The notes beneath the pieces are model-generated. The model made no database searches, was not told the origin of the DNA, and saw only the letters and a list, made by a program, of their open reading frames with translations. The translations under genes were made by a program, and so were the position numbers. Positions 61,698 through 64,000 of a stretch of DNA of 64,000 nucleotides are shown one piece after another; within the stretch, counting starts at the first letter, position 1; every line of letters starts with the position of its first letter. The stretch spans positions 635,212-699,211 of the forward strand of contig NZ_LS991316.1 of assembly GCF_900499005.1 (NCBI RefSeq), read 5' to 3'. The stretch comes from Actinomyces culturomici (GTDB lineage Bacteria > Actinomycetota > Actinomycetes > Actinomycetales > Actinomycetaceae).

Positions 61698-62944
61698 GAG
61701 ACGCCGTCGTCATCGGCGCCGGCCTCGCCGGCCTCGCCGCCGCACTCCGCCTCGCCCGCGGGGGAGCGAGCGTCACGCTCGTCACCAAGGGCATCGGCGG
61801 GCTCCAGCTCTCCCAGGGCACCGTCGACCTCCTCGGCTACTCCGAGACGCGCGTCGACGCGCCCCTCGCCGCGATCCCCGAGCACGTCGCGACCCGTCCG
61901 ACCCACCCCTACGCGCACTTCGCGCCCGAGGACGTCGCCGCCGCCGCGAACTGGCTGAAGGACGTCGTCGGACCTGACCTCCTCGTCGGCGACCCCGCCG
62001 AGAACGTCCTCATCCCGACCTCGGTCGGGGCCCTGCGCCCGACGAGCCTCTACCAGCCCTCGATGGCCGCCGGGATCCCCGCCGCGGGGAAGTCCTACTG
62101 CATCGTCGGCCTCTCCCGGCTCAAGGACTTCTCCCCGACGCTCATCGCCGAGAACCTCGCCCGCCAGAACGGCCCGGACGGGACACCGATCGCGGCCCGC
62201 TCGCTCATCGTCGACGTCGAGATCCGCCCCGGCGAGATCGACACCACGGGCACGAACCACGCGCGCGCCCTCGACGGGGCCGCGATGCGCGAGAAGTTCG
62301 CCGCCGCCATCGCACCGCACCTGCGCGACGGAGAGATCGTCGGCCTGCCTGCGGTCCTCGGCCTCAACGATCTGAGTGCCTGGAAGGACATCGCCGAGCG
62401 GCTTGGCCACGAAGTCTTCGAGATCCCGATGCAGCCGCCGTCGGTCCCCGGCATGCGCCTCAACCAGGCGCTCACCGAGCTCGTCAAGCACGAGGCGCGC
62501 TTCATCCTCGGCTCGCCCGTCGTCGGCGTCGAGGCCGCGGACGGCGTCGTCAAGGCCGTGACGATCAAGACGGCCGGGCGCCCGACCCGCATCGAGACGA
62601 AGGCCGTCGTCCTCGCCGGCGGCGGATTCGAATCCGGCGCCCTCGACATGGATTCCTACGGGACAGTCACCGAGGCGATCCTCGGCCTGCCCGTCCTCGG
62701 CGCGGAGGGCCAGCTCCTCCACGGCGACTTCTGGGGATCCGACCAGCCCGTCTTCCTCGCCGGCCTCGACGTCGACGACGAGATGCGCCCGCTCGGCGCC
62801 GACAAGGCGCCCGTCTACTCCAACGTCTACGCCGCCGGCGGCAACCTCGCCGGCGCCACCCGTTGGCGCGAGAAGTCCGGAGAGGGCATCGCCCTCGTCT
62901 CCGCGCTCCGCGCAGCCGACCAGATCCTCGGGAGCCTCGCATGA
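61694..62944 (+). CDS. glpB: Anaerobic glycerol-3-phosphate dehydrogenase subunit B
   Basis: 416-residue FMN/FAD-binding subunit B. N-terminal dinucleotide fold DAVVIGAGLAGLAAALRLARGG, then GGLQLSQGTVDLLGY, and the C-terminal GSDQPVFLAGLDVDDEMRP / YAAGGNLAGATRW segments typical of GlpB. ATG at 61694 overlaps the glpA stop with AGGAGGA at 61681-61687. It links GlpA to the membrane-facing GlpC. Confidence 0.93.
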   Translation: MRDAVVIGAGLAGLAAALRLARGGASVTLVTKGIGGLQLSQGTVDLLGYSETRVDAPLAAIPEHVATRPTHPYAHFAPEDVAAAANWLKDVVGPDLLVGDPAENVLIPTSVGALRPTSLYQPSMAAGIPAAGKSYCIVGLSRLKDFSPTLIAENLARQNGPDGTPIAARSLIVDVEIRPGEIDTTGTNHARALDGAAMREKFAAAIAPHLRDGEIVGLPAVLGLNDLSAWKDIAERLGHEVFEIPMQPPSVPGMRLNQALTELVKHEARFILGSPVVGVEAADGVVKAVTIKTAGRPTRIETKAVVLAGGGFESGALDMDSYGTVTEAILGLPVLGAEGQLLHGDFWGSDQPVFLAGLDVDDEMRPLGADKAPVYSNVYAAGGNLAGATRWREKSGEGIALVSALRAADQILGSLA

Positions 62945-64000
62945 CCATCGAAGAAATGAACGTCCTCAGCCTGACGGACGAGGACTTCGGCCTCCGCTCG
63001 ACCCTCGACGCCTGCGTGAAGTGCACGATCTGCGAGACCCAGTGCCCGGTCATGCGCGTGACGGACCTGTTCCCCGGCCCGAAGTACTCCGGACCCCAGG
63101 CCGAGCGCTACCGCAAGGCCGGCCAGATCGTCGACTCGTCGATCGACTACTGCTCGTCGTGCGGCACGTGCTCTCTCGTCTGCCCACAGGGCGTCAAGGT
63201 CACCGAGATGATCCACCACGCCCGCACGGACATGAAGAAGGAGAAGGGCATCCCGGTCCGCGACCACCTCATCGGCCGCACGGGCTTCATCGGCACCGTC
63301 ATGACGCCGGTCGCCCCGATCGCGAACTGGGCGCTCGACGTCAAGCCGATCCGCATCGCCATGGAGAAGGTCATCGGCGTCCACCGCTCGGCCCCGATGC
63401 CGCGCGCCGCGGGCCGGACCTTCGAGGGCTGGTTCAAGAAGCACACGCCGCTCCCGCAGTCGGGCACCAAGGGGCAGGTGATCTTCTTCCACGGGTGCGC
63501 CGGCCAGTACTTCGAGGTCGAGACCTCGATCCACTCGGTCCAGGTCCTCGAGCACCTCGGGTACGAAGTCCTCGTCCCGCCGCACGGCTGCTGCGGCCTC
63601 GCCCTCCAGTCGAACGGCCTCTATGACGAGTCGCGCAAGTACGTCTCGAAGCTCACCGAGGACCTGCGCAAGGCGAACCGTAACGCGCCGATCATCTCGG
63701 CGTCCGGCTCCTGCGCGGGCATGCTCCGCCACGAGGCGAACGAGATCCTCGAGATGGACACCCCCGAGCTCAAGGACGTCGGCTCGCGCATGTGGGACAT
63801 CTGCGAGTTCCTCATGCACCTTCATGAGGTGGGCGAGCTCGATCTCAACTTCCAGCGGATCGACGTCACCATCCCGTATCACGCCCCCTGCCAGCTGAAG
63901 TCCCAGGGGCTCGGCCTCCCGGCCATCGAACTCATGGAGCTCATACCGGGCGTCACGGTCAAGGAGTCGAACCAGCCGTGCTGCGGCATCGCCGGCACCT
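62941..64000 (+). CDS. glpC: Anaerobic glycerol-3-phosphate dehydrogenase subunit C, partial
   Basis: First 353 codons; the gene runs past the window end. Two 4Fe-4S motifs (CVKCTICETQCPV and CSSCGTCSLVCPQG) lie in the first 90 residues, followed by CCG domains (FFHGCAGQYF, PPHGCCGLALQSNG, SGSCAGMLRHE, PYHAPCQLKSQG, NQPCCGIAGT). It passes electrons from GlpAB to menaquinone. ATG overlaps the glpB stop. Confidence 0.94.
   Translation, partial: MTIEEMNVLSLTDEDFGLRSTLDACVKCTICETQCPVMRVTDLFPGPKYSGPQAERYRKAGQIVDSSIDYCSSCGTCSLVCPQGVKVTEMIHHARTDMKKEKGIPVRDHLIGRTGFIGTVMTPVAPIANWALDVKPIRIAMEKVIGVHRSAPMPRAAGRTFEGWFKKHTPLPQSGTKGQVIFFHGCAGQYFEVETSIHSVQVLEHLGYEVLVPPHGCCGLALQSNGLYDESRKYVSKLTEDLRKANRNAPIISASGSCAGMLRHEANEILEMDTPELKDVGSRMWDICEFLMHLHEVGELDLNFQRIDVTIPYHAPCQLKSQGLGLPAIELMELIPGVTVKESNQPCCGIAGT

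Overview
The window is very GC-rich and gene-dense. Genes are short-spaced and often coupled by 4-base ATGA/GTGA overlaps, and GTG starts are frequent. Gene content and order (DAK2-recG-rsmD-coaD-sepIVA-like-DUF177-rnc; rne-rplU-rpmA-obg-proB/proA-nadD-rsfS; cydABDC; glpABC) point to an actinobacterium, most likely Actinomycetaceae (Actinomyces/Schaalia type). The genus is an inference; no rRNA gene is present to fix it.

Layout. 0-7 kb: housekeeping run (DAK2 protein, RecG, RsmD, CoaD, SepIVA-like coiled coil, DUF177, RNase III). 7-16 kb: a NarL/DevR-type response regulator facing a cytochrome bd operon (cydA-cydB-cydD-cydC) that ends in a GAF-domain sensor kinase, which suggests a redox/oxygen circuit. 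16-26.8 kb: RNase E/G, L21, L27, Obg, ProB, ProA, NadD, RsfS, a histidine phosphatase and tRNA-Ala(GGC); proB and proA are separated by a 0.58-kb repeat island. 26.8-29.1 kb: a small accessory patch after the tRNA, with a decayed MFS gene between TTGACTAGT-type repeats and an AAA/DUF4143 ATPase. 29.4-33.9 kb: a GGDEF-EAL protein (frameshifted), a processive family-2 glycosyltransferase and a 67-residue membrane protein, probably a c-di-GMP-linked exopolysaccharide module. 33.9-39 kb: a 73-bp hairpin tandem array, asparaginase, an alpha/beta hydrolase, a GH13 amylase and an aldo/keto reductase. 39-45 kb: a MacB-type efflux operon (lipoprotein, fusion protein, ATPase, permease) divergent from an OmpR-type two-component system, with three of these genes frameshifted. 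45-48 kb: MFS transporter, sirtuin and two small membrane proteins. 48-51.8 kb: a beta-glucoside PTS module with a clear RAT antiterminator/terminator, a BglG-type antiterminator and HPr. 52-54.9 kb: two secreted proteins and an intact IS30-family element. 55-60 kb: two zinc metallopeptidases (M1, M13). 60-64 kb: glpABC, with glpC running off the end.

Novel-looking structure is mainly non-coding. There is a family of 22-bp modular repeats (GARAGCATYAC...GTC, capped by GAGGGGAT) at five loci, one of them split by the IS30 element with a 3-bp target duplication. Two other palindromic repeat families sit mostly at gene ends. A 73-bp hairpin array follows the exopolysaccharide genes. A -10-like hexamer recurs 6-7 bases before start codons, suggesting leaderless transcripts.

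Four genes (30.5, 42.45, 43.23 and 44.53 kb) each need one extra base in a G/C-rich run to read through. The common direction suggests either clustered sequence errors or recent decay, and should be settled before any of these genes is called dead.
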